Numbered from the stretch's first letter, positions 25,958 through 34,918 are shown. The stretch is 64,000 nucleotides of DNA from Blautia sp. MSJ-9 (GCF_018919065.1 NZ_JAHLQG010000036.1:1-64000), one strand, 5' to 3'. Translations and numbers: made by a program. The notes: a model not told the origin generated them from the sequence alone.

Positions 25958-26479
25958 ATGAAAAAACCACTGTGGCTGGTTCTCGTACTGGGACTTGCAT
26001 TTGCCGCTCAGGGATGCGGATTTGACCCGACTATTGATTCCAGCGTTATGATCGTAAAAGTAACACCTACACCGGAAGTGACACCTACTCCTGAAGTACA
26101 GGCAACACCAACACCAGAAGCAACACCAACCCCTGCAGCAGAGCAGACAGCCAGTGGTGTGAATGTAGAAGTGAAGACAGGTACTTATTATGCAGCATCT
26201 GAACTGAATCTTCGTTCTGATGCAAGTGCAGATGCAGGTCTGATCGCAAGTGTAGCGGCAGGAACACAGCTGAACAGCACAGGTGTATGTGACAATGGCT
26301 GGATCCGTATTGATTATAATGGACAGACATGCTATGCAAGTGGAGATTTCGTGACAACGACAGCTCCGGCAGGTGATGTAGCAGCCGATACATCTGCAGA
26401 TACAAGTACAGATACATATTCTGAGGATACTTCTTATGACGAGAGCAGTGATGCATCTTATGATGAAAGTGCTCAGTAA
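25958..26479 (+). CDS. Lipoprotein with bacterial SH3 domain
   Basis: A 173-aa exported protein. The N-terminal signal (KKPLWLVLVLGLAFAAQGC) ends in a lipobox-like AAQGC, so Cys20 is probably lipidated. A Thr/Pro repeat linker follows (TPTPEVTPTPEVQATPTPEA). Residues about 75-130 are an SH3b domain (ASELNLRSDASADAGL, NGWIRIDYNGQTCYASG), which usually binds cell-wall peptides. The tail is a low-complexity Asp/Ser/Thr/Tyr region. RBS AAAGGAGG. It is monocistronic between a promoter and a terminator. Confidence 0.87.
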   Translation: MKKPLWLVLVLGLAFAAQGCGFDPTIDSSVMIVKVTPTPEVTPTPEVQATPTPEATPTPAAEQTASGVNVEVKTGTYYAASELNLRSDASADAGLIASVAAGTQLNSTGVCDNGWIRIDYNGQTCYASGDFVTTTAPAGDVAADTSADTSTDTYSEDTSYDESSDASYDESAQ

Positions 26480-26529
26480 TCTATAGAGGTAGAAGACTAT
26501 ACTGATATAGAAACCAGAAAAAAATAAAG

Positions 26530-26575
26530 AAAGCAGAAGCATGGAGAGGAATATCTCCGATAGCTTCTGCTTTTT
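26530..26575 (+). terminator. Terminator after the SH3 lipoprotein gene
   Basis: AAAGCAGAAGC pairs with GCTTCTGCTTT, with an inner GGAGA/TCTCC, ending TTTTT. Confidence 0.85.
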
Positions 26576-26586
26576 GCATAAGGTTC

Positions 26587-26634
26587 AAAAATTCTGCCTG
26601 CAGGAGACTTTGTGCTCTGACAGGCAGAATTTTT
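26587..26634 (-). terminator. Terminator after luxS
   Basis: AAAAATTCTGCCTG pairs with CAGGCAGAATTTTT. On the minus strand it follows luxS by 24 bp and ends in a T-run. Confidence 0.8.
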
Positions 26635-26657
26635 AGTGTTTGGAATGGAGAAAGATA

Positions 26658-27137
26658 TTATTGTGGGTAAACCAGTCTGTCCGGTTTGATATCGTAAAGA
26701 ACTTCATCCAGGAATTTCTTTGCCAGATATTTTGCCATTGGCAGATTCATATCCAGATAGTTTCCACAGTCTTTGGCAGATGCCCCCGGAACTTCACCTT
26801 CAAAGTCACGGATAAATTCAAATGTCTCTATCATAAGTGGAACAATATCTTTGGACTCATAATCTCCATTTAAAAGAAGATAGTTACCAGTACGACATCC
26901 CATTGGTCCCCAGTAGATCATTTTTGGTCCGAATTCTTTGTGATTTCTGAGAAAAGTAGCTGCCAGATGCTCAATAGTGTGAAGCTCTGCTGTATTCATA
27001 ACAGGCTCTTCGTTAGGAGAAGTCATACGGATATCAAAAGTAGTGACAACAGTGCCGCCTACCGGATCCTTGCGGGAAACATAAACTCCTGGCTGTAATT
27101 TGATGTGGTCTATGGTAAAACTTGTTATTTTTTCCAT
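26658..27137 (-). CDS. luxS: S-ribosylhomocysteine lyase
   Basis: Cleaves S-ribosylhomocysteine to homocysteine and the AI-2 precursor DPD, in the activated methyl cycle. The 159-aa protein shows the metal motif HTIEHLAATFLRNH (H-x3-H pattern with Glu) and the catalytic Cys in YWGPMGCRTGNYLL; the third metal ligand is Cys in AKDCGNYLDMNL. RBS GCGAGGA before ATG 27137. It has its own terminator and no neighbours from the methyl cycle. Confidence 0.96.
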   Translation of the reverse strand: MEKITSFTIDHIKLQPGVYVSRKDPVGGTVVTTFDIRMTSPNEEPVMNTAELHTIEHLAATFLRNHKEFGPKMIYWGPMGCRTGNYLLLNGDYESKDIVPLMIETFEFIRDFEGEVPGASAKDCGNYLDMNLPMAKYLAKKFLDEVLYDIKPDRLVYPQ

Positions 27138-27277
27138 TATGGATTCCTCGCTTTCATTTTTTGATTTGTTGTATGATCAGTTTTTGATGAAACTGTTTTC
27201 TGAAACACATTTTAGCAGGCAATTGGCCGGAAGTAAATACAGGAACCGTGAACAATCTGAACATTTTGTGAAAAGAG

Positions 27278-27305
27278 TTGTTTTTTTTTATGAATAGGTT
27301 ATAAT
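27278..27305 (+). promoter_or_regulatory. Promoter of the cyclophilin lipoprotein gene
   Basis: TTGTTT (27278-27283), 16-bp spacer, perfect TATAAT (27300-27305). Confidence 0.6.
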
Positions 27306-27363
27306 CAGATAAGATTGTGTTCCGGGACAAACTCGGAAACAGATAATTTCGGAGGTAGAGAAA

Positions 27364-28188
27364 ATGAAGAGAAAATTACTGGCAGCACTTTGTGTTACAG
27401 CTATGTCAGCAAGTTTACTGGCAGGATGCGGCAGCAGTGATAAAACAGAGGATACGACAAAGACAGAAGAGACAACTAAGGAAGAAACTTCTGATCAGGC
27501 AGAAGATAAGACAGAGGAAGCGTCTGAAGACAGCAGTGATGTAGCAAGTGAAGAAGAGGGAGAGAAGGCAGGATTCTCTGATGGCTCTGAGGAAGAGAGC
27601 AGTGATTCCACAGATAAGGACAGTGAATCAGCAGATGCAGAGGATTCAGACAGCAGCACAACCGTACTTCTGGATACTTCTAAAGAACTGACAGGTACTC
27701 ACCATGCAGAGATTGAAGTAAAGGATTATGGCACCATTGAGGTAGAACTGGATGCAGATACAGCGCCGATCACAGTAACTAATTTTGTGAAACTTGCACA
27801 GGAAGGTTTCTATGACGGACTGACATTCCACCGTATCATGGATGGATTTATGATCCAGGGTGGTGATCCGAACGGAGATGGAACCGGTGGATCTGATGAG
27901 AATATTAAGGGTGAGTTCAGCAACAATGGAGTAGAGAATGATATTTCTCATACAAGAGGAACTATCTCCATGGCAAGAGCAACAGATCCGGACAGTGGAA
28001 GTTCACAGTTCTTTATTGTACAGTCTGACAGTACATTCCTGGATGGCGATTATGCAGGATTCGGTCATGTAACAGAAGGTATGGATATCGTTGATAAAAT
28101 CTGCAAAGATTCCAAACCAACAGATAATAACGGAACAATTACGGCAGATGAGCAGCCGGTGATCGAAACTATTAAGATTACAGACTGA
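27364..28188 (+). CDS. Cyclophilin-type peptidyl-prolyl isomerase lipoprotein
   Basis: A 274-aa surface foldase. Signal peptide and lipobox: AMSASLLAGCGSS, with lipidated Cys21. Residues 25-100 are a highly acidic Ser/Glu/Asp/Thr linker. Residues about 112-274 are a cyclophilin domain: FVKLAQEGFYDGLTFHRIMD, FMIQGGDPNGDGTGG, TISMARATDPDSGSSQFFI (quoted to 19) and AGFGHVTEGMDIVD. It probably assists folding of exported proteins outside the membrane. RBS GGAGG at about 27351. Confidence 0.93.
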   Translation: MKRKLLAALCVTAMSASLLAGCGSSDKTEDTTKTEETTKEETSDQAEDKTEEASEDSSDVASEEEGEKAGFSDGSEEESSDSTDKDSESADAEDSDSSTTVLLDTSKELTGTHHAEIEVKDYGTIEVELDADTAPITVTNFVKLAQEGFYDGLTFHRIMDGFMIQGGDPNGDGTGGSDENIKGEFSNNGVENDISHTRGTISMARATDPDSGSSQFFIVQSDSTFLDGDYAGFGHVTEGMDIVDKICKDSKPTDNNGTITADEQPVIETIKITD

Positions 28189-28271
28189 TATTATAGCAAT
28201 TCTCGTAAATAATGTATTTAAGAAGATTGCTATAGAATTTCTATAAACAGAAATAAATTATGAGATCAGAG

Positions 28272-28312
28272 AAACAGCGGGAAAGATGATGAGAGATCTT
28301 TCCCGCTGTTTT
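28272..28312 (+). terminator. Terminator after the cyclophilin gene
   Basis: AAACAGCGGGAAAGAT pairs with ATCTTTCCCGCTGTTT, then TT. Long and GC-rich. Confidence 0.85.
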
Positions 28313-28331
28313 GCGTGGTAGCTTAAGGAAA

Positions 28332-28404
28332 TCTTCTGATAAACTGCGGAGCAGTTATTGGGTTATGAGAAGTAGCGAAGCGGATGATTTTATCCGCCTG
28401 ACTT
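28332..28404. repeat. Family A intergenic repeat copy
   Basis: CTTCTGATAAACTGCGGAGC, AGTTATTGGGTTATGAG, AAGTAGCGAAGCGGATGA and TTTTATCCGCCTGACTT in order, matching the 3' half of the copy at 10305-10465. Confidence 0.7.
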
Positions 28405-28427
28405 GTGAATATTCATTGGATCTGCAT

Positions 28428-28991
28428 TCAGTTCTTAATTATGAGCACTGGAATTGGTGGATTATTGGGACGATTATAATAATCGCTCTTTATCACCAGA
28501 TACTTACGGGAATCCAGTTCTTTCAGCCATGCCAGGATCTGATCCCGCTCTTCAAATCCGGAATCGCCGCCACTGTAGATACATAAAGAAATCATGCCGC
28601 CTTTTTTCAAAAGTGTCAAAGACTGAGACAGTGCTTCAATACTGGTTTCACCTCTGGTAGCCAGCGTGTGATCTCCTCCGGGCAGGTAACCGAAATTAAA
28701 GACAATACAGCTCACACTGTCTGGATTTGCATATTCTGCCATATTTGCATGAGACTCCAGAAGGAGTTTGTAATTTTCCGGAACGTGTGCTGCAGTTAGT
28801 TTCTTTTTTGTAGTTTCCAGAGCTTGTTTCTGAATATCAAATGCCAGGACCTTTCCTGATTTTCCGCATAACTGCGTCAGCAGAAGCGTATCGTTTCCAT
28901 TTCCCATAGTAGCATCAATACAGAAATCGCCTTCCTGTACCTGTTGTCGTATAAAGTTTGCACACCATTGAGTAATCTGATAATTCTTCAT
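28428..28991 (-). CDS. Class I SAM methyltransferase, YtqB/MnmM-like
   Basis: A 187-aa methyltransferase. The SAM-binding motif I is DFCIDATMGNGNDTLLL; IVFNFGYLPGGDHTLATRGE is the signature of the YtqB (rRNA_methylase) family. The Bacillus member is reported as MnmM, the methyltransferase that completes mnm5s2U34 in tRNA, so the same role is likely but not shown. ATG 28991 follows GGAGGGC directly; longer frames lack a ribosome site. Transcribed alone, convergent with the cyclophilin gene. Confidence 0.85.
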   Translation of the reverse strand: MKNYQITQWCANFIRQQVQEGDFCIDATMGNGNDTLLLTQLCGKSGKVLAFDIQKQALETTKKKLTAAHVPENYKLLLESHANMAEYANPDSVSCIVFNFGYLPGGDHTLATRGETSIEALSQSLTLLKKGGMISLCIYSGGDSGFEERDQILAWLKELDSRKYLVIKSDYYNRPNNPPIPVLIIKN

Positions 28992-29010
28992 ATGCCCTCC
29001 GTAAGAATAA

Positions 29011-29104
29011 TTTAACCAAATCAAGTAAGTCCTCTGCTTCAATTGCGAATATCCGTTTGATTTAAATCAGGCAAGTCGCGAAGCAGGTGACCTTATTTGC
29101 CTGA
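29011..29104. repeat. Family A intergenic repeat copy
   Basis: TTAACCAAATCAAGTAAGTC, CTCTGCTTCAATTGCGAATA, TCCGTTTGATTTAAATCAG and GCAAGTCGCGAAGCAGGTGA: the 5' half of the family, with CAATTGCGAA shared with 10305-10465 and 52121-52165. Confidence 0.65.
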
Positions 29105-29213
29105 ATGTCTGTACTGTCGGATATGTACATTCATTTTCTGATATTATATTTTGCACGGGATCATGGGGGAAGTCAAGCTGATAAATTGTTTTACAAAGAA
29201 AACAAATCCTATA

Positions 29214-29243
29214 TTGCATTTCCTGTGATAATTAGATTATAAT
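29214..29243 (+). promoter_or_regulatory. Promoter of the coaBC operon
   Basis: TTGCAT (29214-29219), 18-bp spacer, perfect TATAAT (29238-29243), 55 bp before coaBC. Confidence 0.6.
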
Positions 29244-29297
29244 AAAGAAGAATGTTTTAAGGAATTGTATGAATCCGGAGAAAGAGGTAGAAGAGAA

Positions 29298-30506
29298 ATG
29301 ACACTGGAAGGAAAAAAAGTATTATTAGGAGTGACAGGCAGTATTGCCGCATATAAGATTGCGTATCTTGCAAGTGCATTGATGAAGCGTCATGCAGATG
29401 TTCATGTGCTTATGACAAAGAATGCTACGAATTTTATTAATCCGATCACTTTTGAAACTCTCACAGGCAATAAATGTCTGGTGGATACTTTTGACCGGAA
29501 TTTTCAGTTTCAGGTAGAGCATGTATCTATTGCAAAGAAAGCTGATGTAGTGATGATCGCACCGGCAAGTGCCAATGTGATCGGTAAGTTAGCTCATGGA
29601 ATTGCAGACGATATGCTTACCACCACGATCATGGCGTGTAAATGTAAAAAATTTATTTCTCCTGCCATGAATACAAATATGTTTGAAAACCCGGTTGTAC
29701 AGGATAACCTTAAGATTCTGGAGCATTACGGGTATGAAGTGATTGCACCGGCAAGCGGATATCTGGCATGCGGTGACACAGGTGCAGGCAAGATGCCGGA
29801 ACCTGAGACACTACTTGCTTATATTGAGAGAGAAACTGCCTGTGAGAAAGATCTGAAAGGTAAGAAGATCCTGGTAACAGCAGGACCGACGCAGGAATCA
29901 ATTGACCCTGTGAGATATATTACAAATCATTCTTCCGGAAAAATGGGCTATGCTATTGCGAAAGCTGCGATGCTTCGTGGTGCAGATGTCACGCTGGTGA
30001 GCGGACGTACTGCCATCGAACCGCCAATGTTCGTAAATCTGGTACCTGTTGTGACTGCAAAGGATATGTATGAAGCAGTGACTTCGGTCAGTGATGAGCA
30101 GGATATTATCATCAAGGCAGCAGCAGTAGCGGATTATCGTCCTGCGAAAGTCAGTGACGAGAAAGTTAAGAAGAGTGACGGACAGATGTCCATAGAATTA
30201 GAAAGAACAGATGATATTCTGAAATATCTCGGAGAACACAAACGTGAGGGACAGTTCCTCTGCGGATTCTCCATGGAAACACAGAATGTGATTGGTAATT
30301 CCAGAGCCAAGCTCACAAAGAAGAACCTGGATATGGTAGCTGCCAACAACGTAAAGGTTGAGGGAGCCGGATTTCAGGGAGATACTAATGTGCTGACTCT
30401 GATTACACAGGATGAGGAAGTATCACTCCCGCTTATGAGCAAAGAGGATGCAGCTCTTAAGATCCTGGATAAAATTCTTTTGCTGACTTCAGATAAGGAG
30501 CAGTAA
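29298..30506 (+). CDS. coaBC: Bifunctional phosphopantothenoylcysteine decarboxylase/synthetase
   Basis: Catalyses two steps of coenzyme A synthesis (402 aa). The N-terminal CoaC flavoprotein domain (1-185) shows GVTGSIAAYK, the active His in VEHVSIAKKADV, PASANVIGKLA and PAMNTNMFENP; Cys in LACGDTGAGKM. The C-terminal CoaB domain (about 190-402) shows VTAGPTQESIDPVRYITN, SSGKMGYAIA, KAAAVADYRP and the catalytic lysine region RAKLTKKNLDMVAANN. ATG 29298 with AAGAGGTAG upstream. First gene of a CoA group with the ECF gene and coaX. Confidence 0.96.
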   Translation: MTLEGKKVLLGVTGSIAAYKIAYLASALMKRHADVHVLMTKNATNFINPITFETLTGNKCLVDTFDRNFQFQVEHVSIAKKADVVMIAPASANVIGKLAHGIADDMLTTTIMACKCKKFISPAMNTNMFENPVVQDNLKILEHYGYEVIAPASGYLACGDTGAGKMPEPETLLAYIERETACEKDLKGKKILVTAGPTQESIDPVRYITNHSSGKMGYAIAKAAMLRGADVTLVSGRTAIEPPMFVNLVPVVTAKDMYEAVTSVSDEQDIIIKAAAVADYRPAKVSDEKVKKSDGQMSIELERTDDILKYLGEHKREGQFLCGFSMETQNVIGNSRAKLTKKNLDMVAANNVKVEGAGFQGDTNVLTLITQDEEVSLPLMSKEDAALKILDKILLLTSDKEQ

Positions 30507-30556
30507 AGAAGAATGCAGCTGATATTCAAAAGTAAAATCAGACTGCAGAGAAAATT

Positions 30557-30583
30557 GTTACTGTTCACTCTGTGTCCAGTAAC
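30557..30583. repeat. Family B palindromic repeat, short form
   Basis: GTTACTGTTCACTCTGTGTC followed by CAGTAAC: arms GTTACTG and CAGTAAC close a short loop. It lies between coaBC and the ECF gene. Confidence 0.65.
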
Positions 30584-30689
30584 ATAAAATTTAATATTGA
30601 AAAGCGGAAATCCCGTAAGGGAAAATCTCAGATCTGCTTTCCATCACCGTATTGTATCCGGAAACGGAACGGTAACAAGGAGGAAAAAA

Positions 30690-31346
30690 ATGAAAACAAA
30701 GAAATTCACAACAACACAGCTCACCATGCTTGGCCTTATGGCAGCAGTTCTTCTGCTGATGGCCTACACACCACTGGGATACCTGAACATAGGACCACTG
30801 GCAATCTCATTTAATGTGATCCCGGTTGCGATCAGTGCAGTTGTACTCGGACCGACAGGCGGAGCCATCGCAGGTGCGATCTTCGGACTGACAAGCTTTG
30901 GACAGTGTATCGGACTTGGTGGAACAAGTGCAATGGGAGCTATGCTGTTTAGTATCAATCCGGTTCTGGCATTTGTCCAGAGATTTGTGCCACGTCTTCT
31001 CGACGGAATCTGCCTTGGCTATATTTACAAGGCTATGCGCAAGAAGACAAATGTATATGTATCCTGCGCAGTAACTGGATTTTTCTCCGCATTCCTGAAT
31101 ACATTATTCTTCATGACAGCTTTAGTAGGTCTGTTCGGAAATACAGAATATGTACAGGGACTGATGGGTGGAAGAAACATCATTATTGGATGCTGCATGA
31201 TGGTAGGTATTAATGCAGTATGTGAAATGGTATCTTCAACAGTTATCACAGGAGCTGTAGGTGCTGCTCTTTCCAAAGCACATCTGATTCCGGCACAGAA
31301 AGCTGCAGACAGCGAGAATGACAAAGTTGCCAAAGCAACAGTCTAA
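30690..31346 (+). CDS. ECF transporter S component (PanT-like)
   Basis: A 218-aa substrate-binding membrane subunit of an energy-coupling-factor vitamin transporter, with about six hydrophobic helices (TMLGLMAAVLLLMAYTPLGY at the N-terminus, GPLAISFNVIPVAISAVVLG, GAIAGAIFGLTSFGQ). Its place between coaBC and coaX suggests pantothenate (PanT), though this is inferred from context. The A, A' and T subunits are not in the window and are presumably shared. AAGGAGG stands 7 bases before ATG 30690. Confidence 0.85.
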   Translation: MKTKKFTTTQLTMLGLMAAVLLLMAYTPLGYLNIGPLAISFNVIPVAISAVVLGPTGGAIAGAIFGLTSFGQCIGLGGTSAMGAMLFSINPVLAFVQRFVPRLLDGICLGYIYKAMRKKTNVYVSCAVTGFFSAFLNTLFFMTALVGLFGNTEYVQGLMGGRNIIIGCCMMVGINAVCEMVSSTVITGAVGAALSKAHLIPAQKAADSENDKVAKATV

Positions 31347-31398
31347 GGGTTTTATCAGCCGGAATTGTATATTGATATAAATATGGAGATAAAGAAGT

Positions 31399-32163
31399 AT
31401 GATTTTAGCGATTGACATCGGAAATACCAATATTGTAGTTGGATGTATTGATGACAAAAAGACATATTTTATAGAGCGTCTTTCTACGAACCGTACAAAG
31501 ACAGAGCTGGAATATGCGGTAGACATTAAGAACGTTCTTGATATTTATCATATCAAAAAAACAGAGATTGAGGGATGTATTATTTCTTCTGTAGTGCCGC
31601 AGATCACTAATATTGCAAAGCTGGCAGCAGAGAAGATCCTTAAGAAAGAAGCAATCGTTCTTGGCCCTGGTGTGAAAACAGGACTGAATATCATGATGGA
31701 TAATCCGGGACAGCTTGGCGCAGACCAGGTTGCAGATGCAGTGGCCGGAATTGCAAATTATCCGGTACCTCTGATCCTGATTGATATGGGAACTGCAACT
31801 ACAGCGTCCGTTGTCAACAGCAGGAAGCAGTATGTAGGAGGAATGATCCTGCCAGGTGTAGGTGTTTCTCTGGATGCACTTACTGCAAGAGCTTCCCAGC
31901 TCAGCGGGATCAGTATCGATGCTCCGAAACATGTCATTGGAAAGAACACTATTGAATGTATGAAGAGTGGAGTTCTGTACAGCAATGCAGCAGCTCTGGA
32001 TGGGATCATTGACCGGATCGAAGAAGAACTGGGTGAAAAGGCTACAGTAGTAGCGACCGGTGGTCTGGCTAAGAAAATTGTTCCACATTGTAAGAGAAAG
32101 ATCATTTTGGATGAAGAACTTCTTCTGAGAGGACTTCTCTATATTTATGAAAAAAACAGATAA
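31399..32163 (+). CDS. coaX: Type III pantothenate kinase
   Basis: Phosphorylates pantothenate, the first step of CoA synthesis (254 aa). ASKHA-fold motifs are clear: MILAIDIGNTNIVVGC, LGADQVADAVAG, IDMGTATTASVV, GGMILPGVGVS and VATGGLAKKI. CoaX enzymes are not feedback-inhibited by CoA and need a monovalent cation. It lies 52 bp after the ECF S component. RBS GGAGATAAAG. Confidence 0.96.
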   Translation: MILAIDIGNTNIVVGCIDDKKTYFIERLSTNRTKTELEYAVDIKNVLDIYHIKKTEIEGCIISSVVPQITNIAKLAAEKILKKEAIVLGPGVKTGLNIMMDNPGQLGADQVADAVAGIANYPVPLILIDMGTATTASVVNSRKQYVGGMILPGVGVSLDALTARASQLSGISIDAPKHVIGKNTIECMKSGVLYSNAAALDGIIDRIEEELGEKATVVATGGLAKKIVPHCKRKIILDEELLLRGLLYIYEKNR

Positions 32164-32177
32164 TAATTATGAATAAT

Positions 32178-32221
32178 AAAAACAGTTCACCAGATTTTTT
32201 CTGTCTGGTGAACTGTTTTTT
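32178..32221. terminator. Bidirectional terminator between coaX and the pseudouridine synthase gene
   Basis: AAAACAGTTCACCAGA pairs with TCTGGTGAACTGTTTT around a T-rich loop, with T- and A-runs on each side. Confidence 0.88.
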
Positions 32222-32235
32222 ATCTGCCGGATATT

Positions 32236-33117
32236 TCAGAAAGCAGAGATAAAATCTTCAGGAACCGGTGCAGTAAAGAGCATGGCTTTTTTTGTAACAG
32301 GATGGGTAAATTCCAGCTGATAGGAATGAAGAGGCTGTCTCTGGATTTTGCGGTAGTCCGGATTGTACAGATAGTCGCCGGGAAGCGGATGCCCGATATA
32401 TTTCATATGCACCCGGATCTGATGTGTACGTCCTGTTTCGAGATGAAGCTCAGCCAGGGAATATTCTCTGCCGACTGCCAGACGTTCATAATGCGTTACT
32501 GCCGTTTCCCCTGTTTCAAAATTTACCTCCCGGGTGATCACAGAGCCTTCCATTCGTGCAATCGGTGCATCAATTGTACCTGATTCAGGAAGGAGTCCAT
32601 CAACAAGAGCCAGATAAGTCCTGCGGATTTGCCGGTTCTTCATTTGCACGGACAGAATGGCGGCACTTAGAGGATTTTTGGCAAGGATCAGTGCACCGGT
32701 AGTATCTCTGTCCAGCCGGTTGATGCACCGGTAAACAAAGTCTTCGCCTTTTTCTGCGAAATACCAGGCAATTCCGTTTGCAAGAGTATTCTCATAATTA
32801 CCCATAGATGGATGCACCGGCATTCCGGCAGGCTTATTGATCACAAGGATATCTTCATCTTCATAAAGAATCTTCAGATCCATTTCTGTGCGAATGATAT
32901 TTTCCCCTGTTTCTGTTTCAGGAATTGTGATCACCAGATGATCCCCGGAAGTGAGAACAGATCTTCCGAAACCGCGTTCGCCATTGAGTATGATCGTATT
33001 TGGAGAATTTTTCATAGAACTTAATATATGGCGGGAAAAACCCTCCCTTTTCAGAAAATCCAGAACGGTAACCGGATTTGTACTTTCGGAAATAGAGTAT
33101 TCAATAATTCTTTCCAT
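32236..33117 (-). CDS. RluA-family pseudouridine synthase
   Basis: A 293-aa RNA pseudouridine synthase acting on rRNA or tRNA. An S4-like RNA-binding region covers residues about 13-75 (VTVLDFLKREGFSRHILSSM). The catalytic domain shows INKPAGMPVHPS, the active-site CINRLDRDTTGALILAK (Asp nucleophile; usual HRLD is NRLD here), and LETGRTHQIRVHMKYIGHPL. ATG 33117 (MERIIEY) was preferred; an upstream ATG at 33156 has no better site. RluD subgroup is likely, but the exact target is unknown. Confidence 0.9.
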   Translation of the reverse strand: MERIIEYSISESTNPVTVLDFLKREGFSRHILSSMKNSPNTIILNGERGFGRSVLTSGDHLVITIPETETGENIIRTEMDLKILYEDEDILVINKPAGMPVHPSMGNYENTLANGIAWYFAEKGEDFVYRCINRLDRDTTGALILAKNPLSAAILSVQMKNRQIRRTYLALVDGLLPESGTIDAPIARMEGSVITREVNFETGETAVTHYERLAVGREYSLAELHLETGRTHQIRVHMKYIGHPLPGDYLYNPDYRKIQRQPLHSYQLEFTHPVTKKAMLFTAPVPEDFISAF

Positions 33118-33275
33118 AATAATGTATCTGCTTTCCTGTTTTTTTATAGTGTTCAATCGGGAATATCCGATTGAGCAGAGATTCTGCAGATTAATGTATC
33201 AGATTTTGTGGAACATAACAAGAAAATATTTTCCAATAATCTCCCAAAATCTTATAAAAAACACAGAATACTCCC

Positions 33276-33303
33276 TTGCATCCAAAGAAATTAGGCGTAT
33301 AAT
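33276..33303 (+). promoter_or_regulatory. Promoter of the MATE gene
   Basis: TTGCAT (33276-33281), 16-bp spacer, perfect TATAAT (33298-33303), 33 bp before the start codon. Confidence 0.6.
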
Positions 33304-33335
33304 CAGAAAAAGAAAAACAAATGGGTAGGGGAAAG

Positions 33336-34679
33336 ATGAACGAACAGCAACATATTTTTACAAATAAAATGCTCCGAAATCTGCTGGTTCCGGTTATTTT
33401 TGAACAGGTATTAAATTCTTTGATGGGAACTGTTGATACCATGATGGTCAGCAATGTAGGTTCTGCAGCAATATCAGCCGTATCCTTGGTGGACTCCATT
33501 AATGTTCTGGTGATTCAGGCATTTTCGGCTCTGGCAGCCGGCGGCGCCATTATCTGTTCACAGTACATAGGTCAGAAAAATCATGAAATGGCCAACAAAT
33601 CAGCCAGACAGGTACTGTTTATCATAACAGCCATATCTGTGGCAGTAACTGCGCTATGTCTGATATTTCGTATGCCTTTGTTACAGCTGATATTCGGAAA
33701 AGTAGAAGCAGATGTTATGACTGCTTCCAGAGTATATTTCTTCTATACTGCATTATCGTTCCCGTTTATCGCGCTTTATGATGCGGGTGCATCTATCTTT
33801 AGATCTCAGGGAAACACCAGAGGACCAATGATAGTTTCTGTGATATCTAATGGTATCAATATTGGTGGAAATGCAATTCTGATATGGGTATTCCATATGG
33901 GGGTGGCAGGAGCCGCTATTGCAACACTGGCGTCAAGAGTTTTCTGCGCTGTAGTCGTACTCTGGCAGTTGAGACTGGACAGACAGCCGATCGTAGTAAA
34001 GGATTATTATCAGATTCGCCCAGATGGAAAAATGATCGGCAGGATTCTTTCTCTGGGAATCCCATCCGGAGTAGAAAACAGTATGTTTCAGCTGGGAAAA
34101 TTGTCTATTCAGTCCTCAGTATCTACATTAGGAACAACAGCTATTGCTGCCCAGGCAATGACAAACATTCTTGAGAATCTCAATGGTATTGCCGCTATTG
34201 GTGTAGGAATTGGTCTTATGACAGTAGTAGGCCAATGTCTTGGAGCCGGCAGAAAAGATGAGGCAGTTTATTACATTAAGAAATTATGTGTTCTTGCTGA
34301 AATTGTCATTATTGTAAGCTGTCTTCTGGTATTTGCCTTAACTATTCCGATAACAAAACTGGGTGGAATGGAACCGGAAAGTGCAAAAATGTGCTTCCAT
34401 ATGGTGACCTGGATCACAATTGTCAAACCAATCGTATGGGTAATGGGATTTGTACCGGCATACGGCTTGAGAGCCGCCGGCGATGTGAAATTTTCCATGA
34501 TCACATCCTGTACTACTATGTGGGTGTTCAGATTTTGTCTTTGTGTATATCTTATCCGTTTCCAGGGGTTTGGTCCAATGGCAGTCTGGATTGGAATGTT
34601 TACTGACTGGACAATAAGAGGCATCATTTTCGGAATCCGCTTCCATAGCCGGAAATGGCTTAACCATAAGGTGGTATAA
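33336..34679 (+). CDS. MATE-family efflux transporter
   Basis: A 447-aa multidrug/toxin extrusion membrane protein with twelve predicted helices. Family features: LLVPVIFEQVLNSLMGTVDT, the MVSNVGSAAISAVSLVDS region in helix 1-2, FRSQGNTRGPMIVS after helix 5, and IPSGVENSMFQLGKLS in the second half. It exchanges Na+ or H+ for organic cations; the substrate is unknown. ATG 33336 follows TAGGGGA; an in-frame ATG at 33321 lacks a site. Confidence 0.92.
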   Translation: MNEQQHIFTNKMLRNLLVPVIFEQVLNSLMGTVDTMMVSNVGSAAISAVSLVDSINVLVIQAFSALAAGGAIICSQYIGQKNHEMANKSARQVLFIITAISVAVTALCLIFRMPLLQLIFGKVEADVMTASRVYFFYTALSFPFIALYDAGASIFRSQGNTRGPMIVSVISNGINIGGNAILIWVFHMGVAGAAIATLASRVFCAVVVLWQLRLDRQPIVVKDYYQIRPDGKMIGRILSLGIPSGVENSMFQLGKLSIQSSVSTLGTTAIAAQAMTNILENLNGIAAIGVGIGLMTVVGQCLGAGRKDEAVYYIKKLCVLAEIVIIVSCLLVFALTIPITKLGGMEPESAKMCFHMVTWITIVKPIVWVMGFVPAYGLRAAGDVKFSMITSCTTMWVFRFCLCVYLIRFQGFGPMAVWIGMFTDWTIRGIIFGIRFHSRKWLNHKVV

Positions 34680-34703
34680 GATTGTCATAATGGGCAAAAT
34701 ACG

Positions 34704-34732
34704 TTGACTTTTATATTTCAAAATTATATAAT
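34704..34732 (+). promoter_or_regulatory. Promoter of the cobalamin operon
   Basis: TTGACT (34704-34709), 17-bp spacer, TATAAT (34727-34732). It places the transcript start just before the riboswitch. Confidence 0.75.
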
Positions 34733-34744
34733 AATTGTCGAAAA

Positions 34745-34870
34745 ATAAACTCGAAAAAGCATATACAGGAAGCAGGTGGAAGTCCTGCACAAGTCCGTTA
34801 CTGTAACAGTCAGATACTGTCTGCTTTTCACAGAGAAATAGAATCTGCGGCAACCAGAGATTATTTCAAG
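34745..34870 (+). promoter_or_regulatory. Cobalamin riboswitch
   Basis: The conserved core GGTGGAAGTCCTGCACAAG continues TCCGTTACTGTAA (34785-34807), and the B12-box-like AGTCAGATACTGTCTGC follows (34809-34825). It lies between a good promoter and a terminator, 5' of cbiD, so B12 should repress the whole cbi operon. Exact 5' and 3' limits are estimates. Confidence 0.88.
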
Positions 34871-34884
34871 ACAAAGATTTTCAG

Positions 34885-34918
34885 GAGAGATTTTGTTGCA
34901 TACAGAATCTCTCTTTTT
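34885..34918 (+). terminator. Terminator/attenuator of the cobalamin riboswitch
   Basis: GAGAGATT (34885-34892) pairs with AATCTCTC (34906-34913), then TTTTT. It lies 58 bp before cbiD. Confidence 0.8.

Noticed and set aside
26073-26135. Short tandem repeats that might suggest a CRISPR array
   Set aside because: They are in-frame Thr-Pro codon repeats of the lipoprotein linker, without spacers. No CRISPR array was seen anywhere in the window.
25952-26542. 196-codon minus-strand frame rich in Cys and Arg
   Set aside because: Antisense of the repeat-rich SH3 lipoprotein; the Cys/Ile richness comes from the Thr/Ala repeat codons.
31405-32088. 227-codon minus-strand frame
   Set aside because: Antisense shadow of coaX.
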